From: Methanosphaera sp.
Lineage (GTDB): Archaea > Methanobacteriota > Methanobacteria > Methanobacteriales > Methanobacteriaceae
DNA: 64,000 bases
Direction: 5' to 3'
Assembly: GCF_022768985.1 (NCBI RefSeq)
Contig: NZ_JALEKL010000003.1
Location: forward strand, 1-64,000
Positions 9,047-18,410 of the stretch are shown here, piece after piece; position 1 is the stretch's first letter, and the number at the start of each line of letters is the position of its first letter. The position numbers and the translations under genes are program-made. The notes under the pieces were generated by a model that ran no database searches, had not been told where the DNA came from, and saw nothing but the letters and a program-made list of their open reading frames with translations.

Positions 9047-9826
9047 ATGGCAAAAGTTAACGTTTATTCATTAAAAGGCGAAGTCACTGACGAAATTGAA
9101 CTCCCAGAAATATTCGAAGAAGCATACAGACCTGATGTTATTAAAAGAGCTGTAATTTCTTCACAAACTGCTAGAATTCAGCCATGGGGAGCAAACCCAA
9201 TGGCAGGTAAAAGAACTACAGCAGAGTCTTTTGGTTCTGGTAGAGGAGTTGCAATGGTACCTCGTGTAAAAGGTTCATCAAAAGCAGGATTTGTACCACA
9301 AGCAATTGGTGGTAGAAAAGCTCACCCTCCACGAGTAAATACAATTTATCATGAAAAAGTAAACAAAAAAGAAAGAGTATTAGCAATTAGATCAGCAATT
9401 GCAGCAACAGCTGATAAAGATTTAGTAGCTGAAAGAGGTCACAAAGTAGAAGATCTTGAACAAGTACCTTTCATTGTTGATGATGAATTAGAAACCATTA
9501 AAACAGCTAAAGAAACCAGAGAAATCTTCAAAGATCTTGGTATCATGGACGATATCTTAAGAGCTAAAAAAGGAAGAAAAATCAAATCTGGTAAAGGAAA
9601 ACTAAGAGGAAGAAAATACAGAACACCTAAAGGACCTCTAGTAGTTGTTGGTAACGACCGCGGAATTAAACTCGGAGCAAGAAACCATGCTGGAGTAGAA
9701 GTTGTTGAAGTAGAAAACATCAACGCTGAATTACTTGCACCAGGAACACACGCAGGAAGATTAACAATTTACACAAAATCTGCTATAGAAAAACTTGCAG
9801 ATTTATTCCAACAAAATAGGAGTTAG
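9047..9826 (+). CDS. rpl4: 50S ribosomal protein L4 (uL4)
   Basis: This codes for 259 residues. The long basic loop GRGVAMVPRVKGSSKAGF is the part that reaches into the peptide exit tunnel. The C-terminal half has the expected KLRGRKYRTPKGPLVVVG and NHAGVEVVEV. The ATG at 9047 follows GAGTGATT; an in-frame GTG at 9038 belongs to that ribosome binding site. rpl23 starts 5 bp after the stop. Confidence 0.97.
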   Translation: MAKVNVYSLKGEVTDEIELPEIFEEAYRPDVIKRAVISSQTARIQPWGANPMAGKRTTAESFGSGRGVAMVPRVKGSSKAGFVPQAIGGRKAHPPRVNTIYHEKVNKKERVLAIRSAIAATADKDLVAERGHKVEDLEQVPFIVDDELETIKTAKETREIFKDLGIMDDILRAKKGRKIKSGKGKLRGRKYRTPKGPLVVVGNDRGIKLGARNHAGVEVVEVENINAELLAPGTHAGRLTIYTKSAIEKLADLFQQNRS

Positions 9827-9831
9827 TTATT

Positions 9832-10092
9832 ATGGATCCATATTCAGTAATAATCAAACCACGATTATCAGAAAAAACAATGAATCAAATTTATGATGAA
9901 AATAAAATTACATTTGTTGTTCGTAAATCTGCTAATAAAAGAGTAATCAAAACTGCATTCGAAGAATTATACGAAGCAAAAGTTACAAAAGTAAATACTC
10001 ATATTACTCCTAGAGGAGAAAAAGTAGCTACTATTGAATTAGATTCATCTGAAACAGCTGAAGATATAGCTTTAAGTTTAGGTATATTCTAA
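9832..10092 (+). CDS. rpl23: 50S ribosomal protein L23 (uL23)
   Basis: These 86 residues match archaeal L23 end to end (SVIIKPRLSEKTM at the N-terminus, ANKRVIKTAFEELYEAKVTKVNT in the core). It sits at the tunnel exit and forms part of the docking site for SRP and the Sec translocon. TAGGAGTTAG precedes the ATG, inside the end of rpl4. Confidence 0.97.
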   Translation: MDPYSVIIKPRLSEKTMNQIYDENKITFVVRKSANKRVIKTAFEELYEAKVTKVNTHITPRGEKVATIELDSSETAEDIALSLGIF

Positions 10093-10120
10093 GGTAGATA
10101 TTAACATAGGAGGAATGATT

Positions 10121-10846
10121 ATGGGAAAAAGATTGATTATTCAAAGAAGAGGTAGAGGAACTCCAACATATCGTAGTTCATCACACAGATTCAGAGGAAA
10201 AGTAGCATACCGTTCATACGATAAACTTGAAAAAGAAGGATGTTTAAAAGGTATAGTTACAGATATTATTCACGATCCTGGAAGATCAGCACCTGTTGCA
10301 GTAGTTAAATTCGAAAATGGTGAAGAAAAATTAGTTCTTGCACCAGAAAGTATTGCAATAGATGAAGAAATTGTATGTGGTGTAACAGCACCAGTAGAAC
10401 CAGGAAACACATTACCATTAAGTGAAATTCCAGAAGGAACACCAGTTTTCAACATAGAAAACAACCCTGGAGACGGTGGAAAATTCGTTAGATCATCTGG
10501 AACATATGCTTCATTAATTACACACGATGTTGGTAAAACAATGATTGAATTACCATCAGGTGAATTAAAAGCATTCAATCCTAGAAGCAGAGCAACCGTT
10601 GGTGTAGTTGCAGGTGGAGGAAGAAAAGATAAACCATTCCTCAAAGCTGGTAACAGATACCACGCACTCAAAGCTAAAGGTAAGAAAATGATGACTGTAA
10701 GAGGAGTTGCAATGAACGCTGTAGATCACCCACACGGTGGAGGTAACAGACAACATCCAGGAAGACCTACTACTATCTCAAGACACGCACCTGCAGGTAG
10801 AAAAGTTGGTTCCATAGCAGCTAAACGTACAGGTAAAAGACGATAG
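10121..10846 (+). CDS. rpl2: 50S ribosomal protein L2 (uL2)
   Basis: This codes for 241 residues. It is needed for subunit joining and peptidyl transferase activity. The most conserved segment, GVAMNAVDHPHGGGNRQHPG, with the essential histidine, is intact near residue 195. I use the ATG at 10121, 7 bp after AGGAGG (10108-10113); the in-frame ATG at 10115 is too close to that site. The C-terminus is strongly basic (KRTGKRR). Confidence 0.97.
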   Translation: MGKRLIIQRRGRGTPTYRSSSHRFRGKVAYRSYDKLEKEGCLKGIVTDIIHDPGRSAPVAVVKFENGEEKLVLAPESIAIDEEIVCGVTAPVEPGNTLPLSEIPEGTPVFNIENNPGDGGKFVRSSGTYASLITHDVGKTMIELPSGELKAFNPRSRATVGVVAGGGRKDKPFLKAGNRYHALKAKGKKMMTVRGVAMNAVDHPHGGGNRQHPGRPTTISRHAPAGRKVGSIAAKRTGKRR

Positions 10847-10861
10847 AAAGGAGGCACTTAA

Positions 10862-11272
10862 TTGGCTCGTAAGATATTTAAATTTAGAGGATTTACTCTT
10901 GAAGAGCTTCAAGAAAAGTCACTTGATGAAATTATAGAATTATTACCATCAAGACAAAGAAGATCTCTTAAAAGAGGATTTTTACCAAGACAACAAAAAG
11001 TTCTTGATAAAATAGAAAAAGTTAAAAACATGAAAAATGAAGATGGAAGACCAATAGTTATCAAAACACATTGTCGTGATATGATCGTACTTCCAAACAT
11101 GGTAGGATTAACATTCGGTATTTACAACGGACGCGAATTTGTAGAAGTTACAATTAAACCAGAAATGATCGGATGCTACTTTGGTGAATTTGCACAAACA
11201 CGTGGAAGAGTACAACACGGTGACCCAGGTATGGGAGCTACAAGATCTTCAATGTTCGTACCACTTAAATAG
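10862..11272 (+). CDS. rps19: 30S ribosomal protein S19 (uS19), TTG start
   Basis: This codes for 136 residues beginning [16 protein letters not shown]. It binds the head of the small subunit next to S13. The family motif appears as [23 protein letters not shown] near the C-terminus. AAGGAGG lies 7 bp before a TTG start, and no in-frame ATG exists nearby, so the non-standard start is secure. Confidence 0.96.
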   Translation: MARKIFKFRGFTLEELQEKSLDEIIELLPSRQRRSLKRGFLPRQQKVLDKIEKVKNMKNEDGRPIVIKTHCRDMIVLPNMVGLTFGIYNGREFVEVTIKPEMIGCYFGEFAQTRGRVQHGDPGMGATRSSMFVPLK

Positions 11273-11287
11273 AGGAGATTGTTATTT

Positions 11288-11752
11288 ATGGCTAAGAAAA
11301 ACACATATTCATATCAAGCAAAAGCTGATGAAAAAATTGCAAAAGCTTCAGGTCACAATCTTAAAATATCTCCAAAACACTCAGTGGAAATATGTAGATC
11401 TATTCGTAACATGTACTTAGAAGATGCTAAAGCATTCTTAGAAGATGTAATTGCTAAAAAAGCAGTTGTACCTTTCAAAAGACACAACAAAAAAGTTGGT
11501 CACAGATCAGACTTAAAAGGATGGCCTTCAGGAAGATACCCTGTTAAAGCAGCAGCAGCTATCTTAAAAGTTTTAGAAAATGCAGAAGCTAATGCAGAAA
11601 ACATGGAATTAGATGTAGAAAACTTAAAATTAGTTCATGCATCTGCAAACAGAGGAGTAATCATAAGAGGTTGGACTCCAAGAGCATTTGGAAGAGCAAG
11701 CCCTTCAAATACACCTACTACTCACATTCAAATCGTATTAGGGGAGGCATAA
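11288..11752 (+). CDS. rpl22: 50S ribosomal protein L22 (uL22)
   Basis: This codes for 154 residues with the C-terminal signature [20 protein letters not shown], whose beta hairpin lines the exit tunnel. The N-terminal [19 protein letters not shown] is typical of the archaeal form. The ATG at 11288 follows AGAGGAGATTG; an in-frame TTG at 11279 overlaps that site and is rejected. It ends 6 bp before rps3. Confidence 0.96.
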   Translation: MAKKNTYSYQAKADEKIAKASGHNLKISPKHSVEICRSIRNMYLEDAKAFLEDVIAKKAVVPFKRHNKKVGHRSDLKGWPSGRYPVKAAAAILKVLENAEANAENMELDVENLKLVHASANRGVIIRGWTPRAFGRASPSNTPTTHIQIVLGEA

Positions 11753-11758
11753 GTACAC

Positions 11759-12511
11759 ATGATTGAAAAAGATTTCGTTAAAGAAGGACTAAAAAGAACA
11801 CGAATAGATGAATATCTTGAAGAAAAACTCGAAAGAGCAGGTTACGGTGGAATGGATATTCAAGTAACACCTGTAGGAACTATGGTTATTGTTTATGCTG
11901 AAAAACCTGGTATGGTTATCGGTAGAGGTGGAAAAACTGTAAGATCAATTACAAAAACACTTAAAAACAATTTCGACCTAGAAAACCCACAAGTTGAAGT
12001 TAAAGAAGTAGAAGTTCCTGAATTAAATCCTAGAATTATGGCTCACAAAATCGTTGCAATGCTTCAAAGAGGTATGCAATTCAGAAGAGTAGCATATTCA
12101 ATTATTAGAAGAATTATGTCTGCTGGAGCTCAAGGGGTAGAAGTAACAATTTCTGGAAAAATCAGAGGTTCAAGATCAGCATGTGCTAAATTCAATGATG
12201 GATACATCAAAAAATGTGGAGAACCTTCAATTAAACACGTAAAAGAAGGATTTGCTACAGTACAATTAAAACCTGGTGTTCTTGGAATTTATGTAAGAAT
12301 CATGCCACCTGAAGTAATTTTACCTGATAATATACAAATCAGTGAACCTGAAGAAGTTGAAGAAGCAGCAGTTGAAGCACCTGTAGAAGCTGCAGAAGCT
12401 GAAGAAACAATTCAAGAAGAAATCACTGGTGAAGATATTTTAGAAGAACTTGCAGAAGAATCTGAAGTTGAAGAAATTACTGAAGAAGATATCGAAACAG
12501 TAGAAGAATAA
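11759..12511 (+). CDS. rps3: 30S ribosomal protein S3 (uS3) with acidic tail
   Basis: This codes for 250 residues: a KH domain with PGMVIGRGGKTVRSIT near residues 57-72, then the S3 C-terminal domain with GAQGVEVTISGKIRGSRSA. It sits at the mRNA entry of the small subunit. Residues from about 200 on form a long glutamate-rich tail (EEVEEAAVEAPVEAAEAEE) beyond the conserved fold; such acidic extensions occur in methanogens but their role is unknown. GGGGAGG inside the end of rpl22 serves as its ribosome binding site. Confidence 0.96.
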   Translation: MIEKDFVKEGLKRTRIDEYLEEKLERAGYGGMDIQVTPVGTMVIVYAEKPGMVIGRGGKTVRSITKTLKNNFDLENPQVEVKEVEVPELNPRIMAHKIVAMLQRGMQFRRVAYSIIRRIMSAGAQGVEVTISGKIRGSRSACAKFNDGYIKKCGEPSIKHVKEGFATVQLKPGVLGIYVRIMPPEVILPDNIQISEPEEVEEAAVEAPVEAAEAEETIQEEITGEDILEELAEESEVEEITEEDIETVEE

Positions 12512-12524
12512 GGGGATATTACTA

Positions 12525-12731
12525 ATGGTTATTTTAAGAAGTAAAGAGTTAAGAGATTTAAGCGCTGATGAACTTCAGGCTAAATTAAACGAACTTCATG
12601 CTGAATACGATACCTTAATTGGTAAAGCATCAGTTTCTGGAGTAGATAATCCTGGTAAAATTAGAGAAACCAGAAGAACTATTGCCCGTGTTCTTACTAT
12701 AATGAATGAAAACAAACAACAGGGAGAATAA
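12525..12731 (+). CDS. rpl29: 50S ribosomal protein L29 (uL29)
   Basis: These 68 residues match the usual small helical L29 ([19 protein letters not shown]; the basic helix [16 protein letters not shown]). It lies near the tunnel exit beside L23. AGGGGATA precedes the ATG. Its stop is 7 bp before the aIF1 start. Confidence 0.95.
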   Translation: MVILRSKELRDLSADELQAKLNELHAEYDTLIGKASVSGVDNPGKIRETRRTIARVLTIMNENKQQGE

Positions 12732-12738
12732 GCTAGAG

Positions 12739-13044
12739 ATGAAAATCTGTGAAATATGCGGTCTTCCAGAAGATCTATGTGTCTGTGAAGAAATAGCACG
12801 TGAAGTTCAGAAAGTTAAAGTATATACTGTACGTCGTCGATTTGGTAAACTTATGACTATAGTTGAAGGTATTGATGAACATGATATAGATATACGTGAG
12901 TTAACAAAAACTCTTAAATCTAAATGTGCTTGTGGAGGTACTTCCAAAAAAGGTCAAATTGAACTTCAAGGAGACCATAAACGTAAAGTTAAAGAAGTAC
13001 TTGCAGGAATGGGATTTTCCTCAGATACTATAGAAATAAAATAG
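12739..13044 (+). CDS. Translation initiation factor aIF1 (SUI1 family)
   Basis: This codes for 101 residues. A short cysteine motif ([13 protein letters not shown], residues 3-15), common in archaeal forms, is followed by the SUI1 domain ([42 protein letters not shown]). It monitors start codon choice on the 30S subunit. I start at the ATG at 12739, after AGGGAGAATAAG; an upstream in-frame ATG at 12706 lies within rpl29. Its place between rpl29 and rnp1 is standard for these archaea. Confidence 0.95.
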   Translation: MKICEICGLPEDLCVCEEIAREVQKVKVYTVRRRFGKLMTIVEGIDEHDIDIRELTKTLKSKCACGGTSKKGQIELQGDHKRKVKEVLAGMGFSSDTIEIK

Positions 13045-13082
13045 ATAGATTATCTATTTAATGAGAAGATTAAAAATAATAA

Positions 13083-13128
13083 TTTCAATAAAAAGAGGAA
13101 TTTTTTTATTTAATTATTTTTATTGAAA
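13083..13128. repeat. Perfect 12-bp inverted repeat in the aIF1-rnp1 gap
   Basis: TTTCAATAAAAA (13083-13094) and TTTTTATTGAAA (13117-13128) are exact reverse complements around a 22-nt loop. They lie in the 117-bp space between the aIF1 and RNase P genes, one of the few large gaps in this otherwise tightly packed cluster. In RNA it would form an AU-rich hairpin just before the rnp1 leader. Confidence 0.6.
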
Positions 13129-13161
13129 CAGGGGAATTAAATTAAATAAGATGTGTAGTTT

Positions 13162-13443
13162 ATGATAACTCCACAAAATGTATTCCGACATGAACTTATA
13201 GGTTTGACTGTTGAAGTTACAGACAGTAACCATAAGCAAAACATAGGAATTAAAGGGAAAATTATTGATGAAACTCGTAATACAATCGTTGTAGATACGG
13301 GTAGCCAGGAGAAACAACTTATTAAGGATACGGTAGTATTTACATTATACTTACCTGAAAATAAGAAGGTTTCTGTTGATGGAAAATATATAGTAGCCCG
13401 CCCTGAAGACCGGATAAAGAAGAAATTTAAGAAAATTAGGTGA
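13162..13443 (+). CDS. rnp1: RNase P protein component 1 (Rpp29/Pop4)
   Basis: These 93 residues match archaeal Rpp29: an Sm-like barrel with [30 protein letters not shown] and the basic C-terminal helix [12 protein letters not shown]. It binds the specificity part of RNase P RNA with its partner Rpp21 and helps process the 5' ends of tRNAs. It is separated from aIF1 by 117 bp but only 4 bp from rps17, so it is probably co-expressed with the downstream ribosomal genes. Confidence 0.95.
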   Translation: MITPQNVFRHELIGLTVEVTDSNHKQNIGIKGKIIDETRNTIVVDTGSQEKQLIKDTVVFTLYLPENKKVSVDGKYIVARPEDRIKKKFKKIR

Positions 13444-13447
13444 AAAT

Positions 13448-13768
13448 ATGGTAGGCATTAACGTAGAGCAACCAGAAAAAGAATGTCAAGATCCTAACTG
13501 TCCATTTCACGGTGAACTCTCTGTAAGAGGTCAAGTTATAGAAGGAACAGTTACTAGTGACAAGGCAGATCGTACAATTACTGTAGAAAGAAGTTTTTAC
13601 AAGTATATTAAAAAATTCGAAAGATACGAAAAAAGAAAATCTAAAATACAAGCACATAAACCAGATTGTATTGATGTTAAAGTTGGAGATTCTGTTAAAA
13701 TTGCAGAATGCAGACAACTTAGTAAAACTAAACATTTTGTGCTAGTTGAAGTTAAAAAAGGAGAATAA
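13448..13768 (+). CDS. rps17: 30S ribosomal protein S17 (uS17)
   Basis: These 106 residues have the OB fold expected of S17 ([31 protein letters not shown]; the [15 protein letters not shown] end). The N-terminal [16 protein letters not shown] is the archaeal extension. It binds the 16S body early in assembly. The ATG follows AGGTGAAAAT, which overlaps the rnp1 stop. Confidence 0.96.
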   Translation: MVGINVEQPEKECQDPNCPFHGELSVRGQVIEGTVTSDKADRTITVERSFYKYIKKFERYEKRKSKIQAHKPDCIDVKVGDSVKIAECRQLSKTKHFVLVEVKKGE

Positions 13769-13771
13769 ATC

Positions 13772-14170
13772 ATGAAAGCAATTACATCAAGCGTCTCCAA
13801 ATCACTTCCAATCGGTGCTAGACTTAAATGTGTAGATAATACTGGTGCACGTGAAGTAGAAATTATTTCCGTAAAAGGATTTAAAGGAGTAAGAAGAAGA
13901 CTTGCTACAGCTGGAGTAGGTGACATGGTAGTAGTTTCAGTTAAGAAAGGAACTGCTGACATGAGAAGAGAAGTAACAACCGCAGTAATAGTTCGTCAGA
14001 AAAAAGAATACAGACGTGCTGATGGTCTAAGAGTTAAATTCGAAGACAATGCAGCTGTAATTATTACAGAAGATGGTGTACTTAAAGGTTCAGAAATCAG
14101 AGAACCTGTAGCAAAAGAAGCTGCAGATCTTTGGCCAGCAATTGGTAGTGCTGCAAGTATAATTGTATAA
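13772..14170 (+). CDS. rpl14: 50S ribosomal protein L14 (uL14)
   Basis: This codes for 132 residues, matching archaeal L14 ([20 protein letters not shown]; the conserved [11 protein letters not shown] and [23 protein letters not shown]). It contacts both subunits and is a binding point for aIF6-type factors. AAAGGAG at the end of rps17 is its ribosome binding site; the intergenic distance is 3 bp. Confidence 0.97.
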   Translation: MKAITSSVSKSLPIGARLKCVDNTGAREVEIISVKGFKGVRRRLATAGVGDMVVVSVKKGTADMRREVTTAVIVRQKKEYRRADGLRVKFEDNAAVIITEDGVLKGSEIREPVAKEAADLWPAIGSAASIIV

Positions 14171-14184
14171 ATAGGGTGGTAATT

Positions 14185-14538
14185 ATGTCAAAACAACCAA
14201 GAAAACAACGTAAAGCATTATATACAGCACCACTACATAAACGTCACAACTCAATGAGTGTACACTTATCAAACGCTCTTAAAGATGAATTCAACAGAAG
14301 ATCATTCCCTGTAAGAAAAGGGGACAAAGTTGAAATAGTACGTGGTGACTTTAAAGGAACTGAAGGAAAAGTTGAAGGAATAGATCTTAAAAATTACCGT
14401 GTTCTTGTTGATGGTGCATCAAGTCAAAAACAAGATGGATCTAAATTATATCAACCAATTCACCCATCAAACTTAGTTCTAACAGAAATTTATTTAGATG
14501 ATGAAAGAAGAAACGATGCATTAAATAGGAAGTTATAA
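14185..14538 (+). CDS. rpl24: 50S ribosomal protein L24 (uL24)
   Basis: This codes for 117 residues with the KOW motif VRKGDKVEIVRGDFKGTEGK in the middle and the archaeal N-terminal PRKQRKALYTAPLHKRHN. It is an assembly initiator for the large subunit. The ATG at 14185 follows AGGGTGGT; an in-frame GTG at 14176 belongs to that site. It ends 2 bp before rps4e. Confidence 0.96.
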   Translation: MSKQPRKQRKALYTAPLHKRHNSMSVHLSNALKDEFNRRSFPVRKGDKVEIVRGDFKGTEGKVEGIDLKNYRVLVDGASSQKQDGSKLYQPIHPSNLVLTEIYLDDERRNDALNRKL

Positions 14539-14540
14539 GC

Positions 14541-15266
14541 ATGGCAAATATGGGATCAAGAAAACACTTAAAAAGATTCAAAGCACCTAAAATGTGGCCT
14601 ATTCACAAAAAAGAAGAAACTTGGACTACAAAAACAAGTGCAGGACCACACGCTTTAAACGAATCTATACCTCTTGTAATGGTATTAAGAGAAATTTTAG
14701 GATTAGCAAAAAACACACGTGAAGCTAAAATTATCTTAAACAATGGTGATGTATTAGTTGATGGTACAGCAAGAAAAGATCACAGATTCCCTGTAGGATT
14801 TATGGATGTTATTGCAATACCAAAAATCAATAAATACTACAGAATGTTACAAGATGAAAAAGCAAGATTAGTACTTAAAGAAATTGAAGAAAAAGATTCA
14901 ACTTTCAAACTTGCAAGTATTAAGGATAAAACCACAGTTAAAGGTGGAAAAACACAACTTAACTTACACGATGGAAGAAATGTATTAACAGACGATGAAT
15001 ACAGTACAAAAGATGTTCTTTTATTAAGTATTCCTGATCAGAAAATCTCTGATTCAATTGAATTTAAAGAAGGAGCAATTGGTTTAATCACAGGTGGTAA
15101 ACACACAGGTGAAATCGGACAAATTAAAGAAATCAATGTAACTAAATCTTCAAAATCAAACACAGTATTAATGGAAACTGAAGAAGGATCATTCTTAACC
15201 TTAGAACAATACGTATTTGTTGTTGGTAATGACAAACCTGTTATATCATTATTAGGAGATGACTAA
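14541..15266 (+). CDS. rps4e: 30S ribosomal protein S4e (eS4)
   Basis: This codes for 241 residues. Three parts are visible: an N-terminal [21 protein letters not shown] segment, an S4-type RNA-binding fold ([39 protein letters not shown]) and a C-terminal KOW-like region ([20 protein letters not shown]). It is shared by archaea and eukaryotes only. GGAAG at the end of rpl24 precedes the ATG. Confidence 0.96.
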   Translation: MANMGSRKHLKRFKAPKMWPIHKKEETWTTKTSAGPHALNESIPLVMVLREILGLAKNTREAKIILNNGDVLVDGTARKDHRFPVGFMDVIAIPKINKYYRMLQDEKARLVLKEIEEKDSTFKLASIKDKTTVKGGKTQLNLHDGRNVLTDDEYSTKDVLLLSIPDQKISDSIEFKEGAIGLITGGKHTGEIGQIKEINVTKSSKSNTVLMETEEGSFLTLEQYVFVVGNDKPVISLLGDD

Positions 15267-15268
15267 TC

Positions 15269-15778
15269 ATGAATGTAATGGAAAAACCATACATTGCAAA
15301 AGCAACTGTAAACATTGGTGTAGGTGAAGGTGGAGAAAAACTTACAAGAGCAGAAAAATTAATTGAAACTCTTGTAGATCAAAAACCTGTAAGAACATAC
15401 TCAAAAGTTACAAACCCTGAATTTGGTATCAGAAAAAAACAACCAATCGCATGTAAAGTAACTTTAAGAGGAGAAAAAGCTGACAAAATTATATCAATGG
15501 TTTTAGCTGGACTTGAAAATAGAATAAAAGCTTCTCAATTCGATAAAGAAGGAAATGTATCCTTCGGTATCAGAGAACATATTGATATTCCAGGTGTAAG
15601 ATACGACCCTGATATAGGAATTTTCGGTATGGATGTTTCTGTAACATTCCAAAAACCAGGTCACAGAATCAAAGAAAGAAGATTAAGACCTAAAAAAATA
15701 CCACAAGCACAAAGAGTTACAAAAGAAGAATCAATGGAATTAATGAGAGAAAAATTCCAAGTAACCATAGAAGAATAG
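15269..15778 (+). CDS. rpl5: 50S ribosomal protein L5 (uL5)
   Basis: This codes for 169 residues. It binds 5S rRNA and contacts the P-site t[23 protein letters not shown] opens the fold, and [22 protein letters not shown] is the conserved central strand region. GGAGATGA overlaps the end of rps4e; the ATG is 2 bp after the rps4e stop. An internal ATG three codons later is possible but has poorer spacing. Confidence 0.96.
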   Translation: MNVMEKPYIAKATVNIGVGEGGEKLTRAEKLIETLVDQKPVRTYSKVTNPEFGIRKKQPIACKVTLRGEKADKIISMVLAGLENRIKASQFDKEGNVSFGIREHIDIPGVRYDPDIGIFGMDVSVTFQKPGHRIKERRLRPKKIPQAQRVTKEESMELMREKFQVTIEE

Positions 15779-15790
15779 AAGGTGATTATT

Positions 15791-15934
15791 GTGGCAAAAA
15801 AATACGGAAAAGCAGCAAGAAAATGTAGTCGATGTGGAGATCATTCTGCTATTGTAAGAAGATACGGATTAAACTTATGCCGTCAATGCTTTAGAGAAAT
15901 AGCTCCAAAAATCGGATTTAAAAAATACAACTAG
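15791..15934 (+). CDS. rps14: 30S ribosomal protein S14, zinc-binding short form (uS14), GTG start
   Basis: This 47-residue gene starts with GTG after AAGGTGATT (15779-15787) and ends at TAG 15932-15934. The product has the zinc ribbon CSRC-17 residues-CRQC of archaeal S14 and the C-terminal [12 protein letters not shown]. It fits exactly between rpl5 and rps8, where S14 belongs. Confidence 0.96.
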   Translation: MAKKYGKAARKCSRCGDHSAIVRRYGLNLCRQCFREIAPKIGFKKYN

Positions 15935-15950
15935 AAGGAGTGTTTAAAGA

Positions 15951-16343
15951 ATGTCTCTTATGGATCCTCTTGCAGATGCACTAACAAACATCAGAAACAA
16001 TGAGTTACAAGGTAATAACAAATGTGTTATTAAACCTGCATCAAAACTTATTGGTCGTGTATTAGACACAATGCAAAAGGAAAATTATATAGGTAATTTT
16101 GAATTAGTTGATGATGGTAAAGCTGGTATATTCAATGTTGAATTAAATGGTAACATAAACAAATGTGGAGTTATCAAACCACGTCACGCTGTAAAAAATA
16201 CAGAATTCGAAGATTATGAGAAAAGATACTTACCAGCAAAAAACTTTGGTATACTAATTGTAACAACACCTCAAGGTGTAATGACTCACCACGAAGCTAA
16301 AGAAGCAGGTATTGGTGGAAGATTATTAGTATATGTTTATTAA
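15951..16343 (+). CDS. rps8: 30S ribosomal protein S8 (uS8)
   Basis: These 130 residues match archaeal S8 ([20 protein letters not shown] at the start; [19 protein letters not shown] and [11 protein letters not shown] at the end). It binds helix 21 of 16S rRNA and, in some systems, represses its own operon. AGAAGGAGTG precedes the ATG. Confidence 0.97.
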   Translation: MSLMDPLADALTNIRNNELQGNNKCVIKPASKLIGRVLDTMQKENYIGNFELVDDGKAGIFNVELNGNINKCGVIKPRHAVKNTEFEDYEKRYLPAKNFGILIVTTPQGVMTHHEAKEAGIGGRLLVYVY

Positions 16344-16361
16344 ATTTAAGGTGAATACAAA

Positions 16362-16922
16362 ATGGTTAAATTAGCAAATATAACAGAGACAATCCCTATT
16401 CCTGAAGGAGTTACAGTTGATGTTTCAGAAAACGCAGATGTAACTGTAAAAGGTAATGGCGGAGAAATTAAGAGAAACTTCAACCATAATAATATTACCA
16501 TATCTAACGATGATGAAAATGTTACAGTTTACGTAGCATTCCCAAATAAAAAAGATAAAGCTATGGTTGGAACTATCAGATCACACATATCAAACATGAT
16601 ATACGGTGTAAAACATGGTTTTACCTACAAAATGAAAATTGTTTACGCTCACTTCCCTATGACAGTGAAAGTAAAAGGTAAACTTGTAACAATCGACAAC
16701 TTCCTAGGGGAAAGACATCCACGTACAGCAAAAATTATTGGTGACGATGTAAAAGTATCAGTTAAAGGTGACGATGTAACAATTACTGGTATTAACAAAG
16801 AAAATGTTGGTCAAACAATGGCAAACATTGAACAAGCTACCAAAATTAAAGGAAGAGATCCTCGTATATTCCAGGACGGAATTTACTTAGTGGACAAAAA
16901 ACAGGAAGAATTAGAAGAATAA
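16362..16922 (+). CDS. rpl6: 50S ribosomal protein L6 (uL6)
   Basis: This codes for 186 residues as two repeats of the L6 fold. The archaeal central motif YAHFPMTVKVKGKLVTI and NFLGERHPRTAKI are clear. It lies near the GTPase-associated centre. TTTAAGGTGA precedes the ATG. The C-terminus ends in a short acidic tail. Confidence 0.97.
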   Translation: MVKLANITETIPIPEGVTVDVSENADVTVKGNGGEIKRNFNHNNITISNDDENVTVYVAFPNKKDKAMVGTIRSHISNMIYGVKHGFTYKMKIVYAHFPMTVKVKGKLVTIDNFLGERHPRTAKIIGDDVKVSVKGDDVTITGINKENVGQTMANIEQATKIKGRDPRIFQDGIYLVDKKQEELEE

Positions 16923-16944
16923 ATTTAATAGAGGAAGTTATTTT

Positions 16945-17274
16945 ATGACTAAAAAACCAACCTTCAAAAGACAAGAATATTGGAGATATAAAAAACTTGG
17001 TGATAGTTACCGTAGACCTAGAGGTAAACTAAGTAAAAGACGACGATACCAGGCAAGAAAACCTGCTATGGCTAGAGTTGGATACCGTTGTCCTAAAGCA
17101 ACCAGAGGATTACATCCTTCAGGTTACAATGACATCCTAGTTGAAAACGTAGAACAAATCAAAGCTTTAAATCCTGAATCTGATGCAGCAAGAATTGCAT
17201 CATCAGTAGGAAAAAGAAAAAGACAGTTAATTGAAGCAGAAGCTAAAAATTTAGGGGTAAAATTATTAAATTAA
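16945..17274 (+). CDS. rpl32e: 50S ribosomal protein L32e (eL32)
   Basis: These 109 residues begin with PTFKRQEYWRYKKLGDSYRRP, typical of eL32 in Methanobacteriales, and continue with GRYQARK-like basic segments and VGYRCPKATRGLHPSGYNDI. This is shorter than many archaeal L32e proteins because the N-terminal extension is absent. AGAGGAAG precedes the ATG. A 93-bp gap follows. Confidence 0.95.
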   Translation: MTKKPTFKRQEYWRYKKLGDSYRRPRGKLSKRRRYQARKPAMARVGYRCPKATRGLHPSGYNDILVENVEQIKALNPESDAARIASSVGKRKRQLIEAEAKNLGVKLLN

Positions 17275-17367
17275 GATTATAATTTAGTTGTAATGATTCA
17301 TTAATTTGAATACATTATACTCTCTTATCTTAATTAATAATTTCAATTTTATTTAAGGAGGATTTTC

Positions 17368-17826
17368 ATGAATCTTACCACACAGAAAAAATTAGCTGCA
17401 AAAATCCTAAAAGTAGGAGTTAACAGGGTATGGATTGACCCAGAACACATCGAAGAAGTGTCAAGAGCAATCACAAGAGACAGTATCAGAGCTTTGATTA
17501 ATGATGGAATTATCAAAGCAAAACCTGTTCAAGGAATAAGCAGTTACAGAAGCAAAAAGAACGCTAGACAAAAAAGTAAAGGTAGAAGAAAAGGTCAAGG
17601 TAGTAGAAAAGGGGCAAAACACGCAAGAACTCCTAAGAAACAAGCATGGATGAGTACCATCCGTTCATTAAGAGTTGTTCTCAAAGACATGCGTGACAAT
17701 GATGAAATTGACAGAACTACTTACCGTAAATTATATAACATGGCAAAAGGTGGATCATTCAGAAGTAAGTCTTACATGAAAACTTATGCTAAAGATCACG
17801 GAATGCTCAAAGAAGTGGAGGAATAG
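17368..17826 (+). CDS. rpl19e: 50S ribosomal protein L19e (eL19)
   Basis: This codes for 152 residues of the highly helical, basic eL19 (NLTTQKKLAAKILKVGVNRVW; the KGRRKGQGSRKGAKHARTPK linker). It forms an intersubunit bridge in archaea and eukaryotes. AAGGAGG precedes the ATG after a 93-bp non-coding gap that may hold an internal promoter. rpl18 follows after 2 bp. Confidence 0.96.
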   Translation: MNLTTQKKLAAKILKVGVNRVWIDPEHIEEVSRAITRDSIRALINDGIIKAKPVQGISSYRSKKNARQKSKGRRKGQGSRKGAKHARTPKKQAWMSTIRSLRVVLKDMRDNDEIDRTTYRKLYNMAKGGSFRSKSYMKTYAKDHGMLKEVEE

Positions 17827-17828
17827 AA

Positions 17829-18410
17829 GTGGCACGTAGCGCAACTTATAAAGTACATTTCAAAAGAAGAAGAGAAGGAAAAACTAACTATAATCAAAGA
17901 TATAGATTAGTAGATCTTGATAAGACAAGAATGGTTGTTAGAGTTACTTCTAATCATACTATTGTACAACTTGTAAAAATCGGAGAAAACGGTGACGAAA
18001 CATTAGTTTCAGCTAACTCCAAACAATTAAAACAATACGGATGGTTAGGTAATGGTAAAAACACATCTGCTGCTTACTTAACTGGTTACTTATTCGGTAA
18101 AAAAGCATTAGCTGAAGGATATGATGAAACAATACTTGATATTGGTCTTCAACCATCAATCAGAGGTACAAAAATTTATGCAACACTCAAAGGAGTTCTT
18201 GATGCAGGAGTTTACGTACCACACAACGAAGTTGTATTACCTGAAGAATCCAGAATCAGAGGAGAACATATTGCAGAATATGCAAAAAGCATGGATGATG
18301 AAGAGAAAAATGCTAAATTCGCTAACTACATAAGATGTGGATTATCTCCAGAAGAAATACCAGATCATTTTGAAAGCGTAAAAAGTAAAATAGATGAGGC
18401 AACACAATGA
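17829..18410 (+). CDS. rpl18: 50S ribosomal protein L18 (uL18), GTG start
   Basis: This codes for 193 residues of the archaeal long form, which binds 5S rRNA ([46 protein letters not shown]). The GTG start follows GTGGAGGAATAGAA at the end of rpl19e. Its last bases overlap the rps5 ATG by 4 bp, so the two are probably translationally coupled. Confidence 0.96.
   Translation: MARSATYKVHFKRRREGKTNYNQRYRLVDLDKTRMVVRVTSNHTIVQLVKIGENGDETLVSANSKQLKQYGWLGNGKNTSAAYLTGYLFGKKALAEGYDETILDIGLQPSIRGTKIYATLKGVLDAGVYVPHNEVVLPEESRIRGEHIAEYAKSMDDEEKNAKFANYIRCGLSPEEIPDHFESVKSKIDEATQ

Noticed and set aside
16945-17274. L32e suspected of N-terminal truncation
   Set aside because: The start has a good AGAGGAAG site and the compact form is known in this order; no coding sequence continues upstream.
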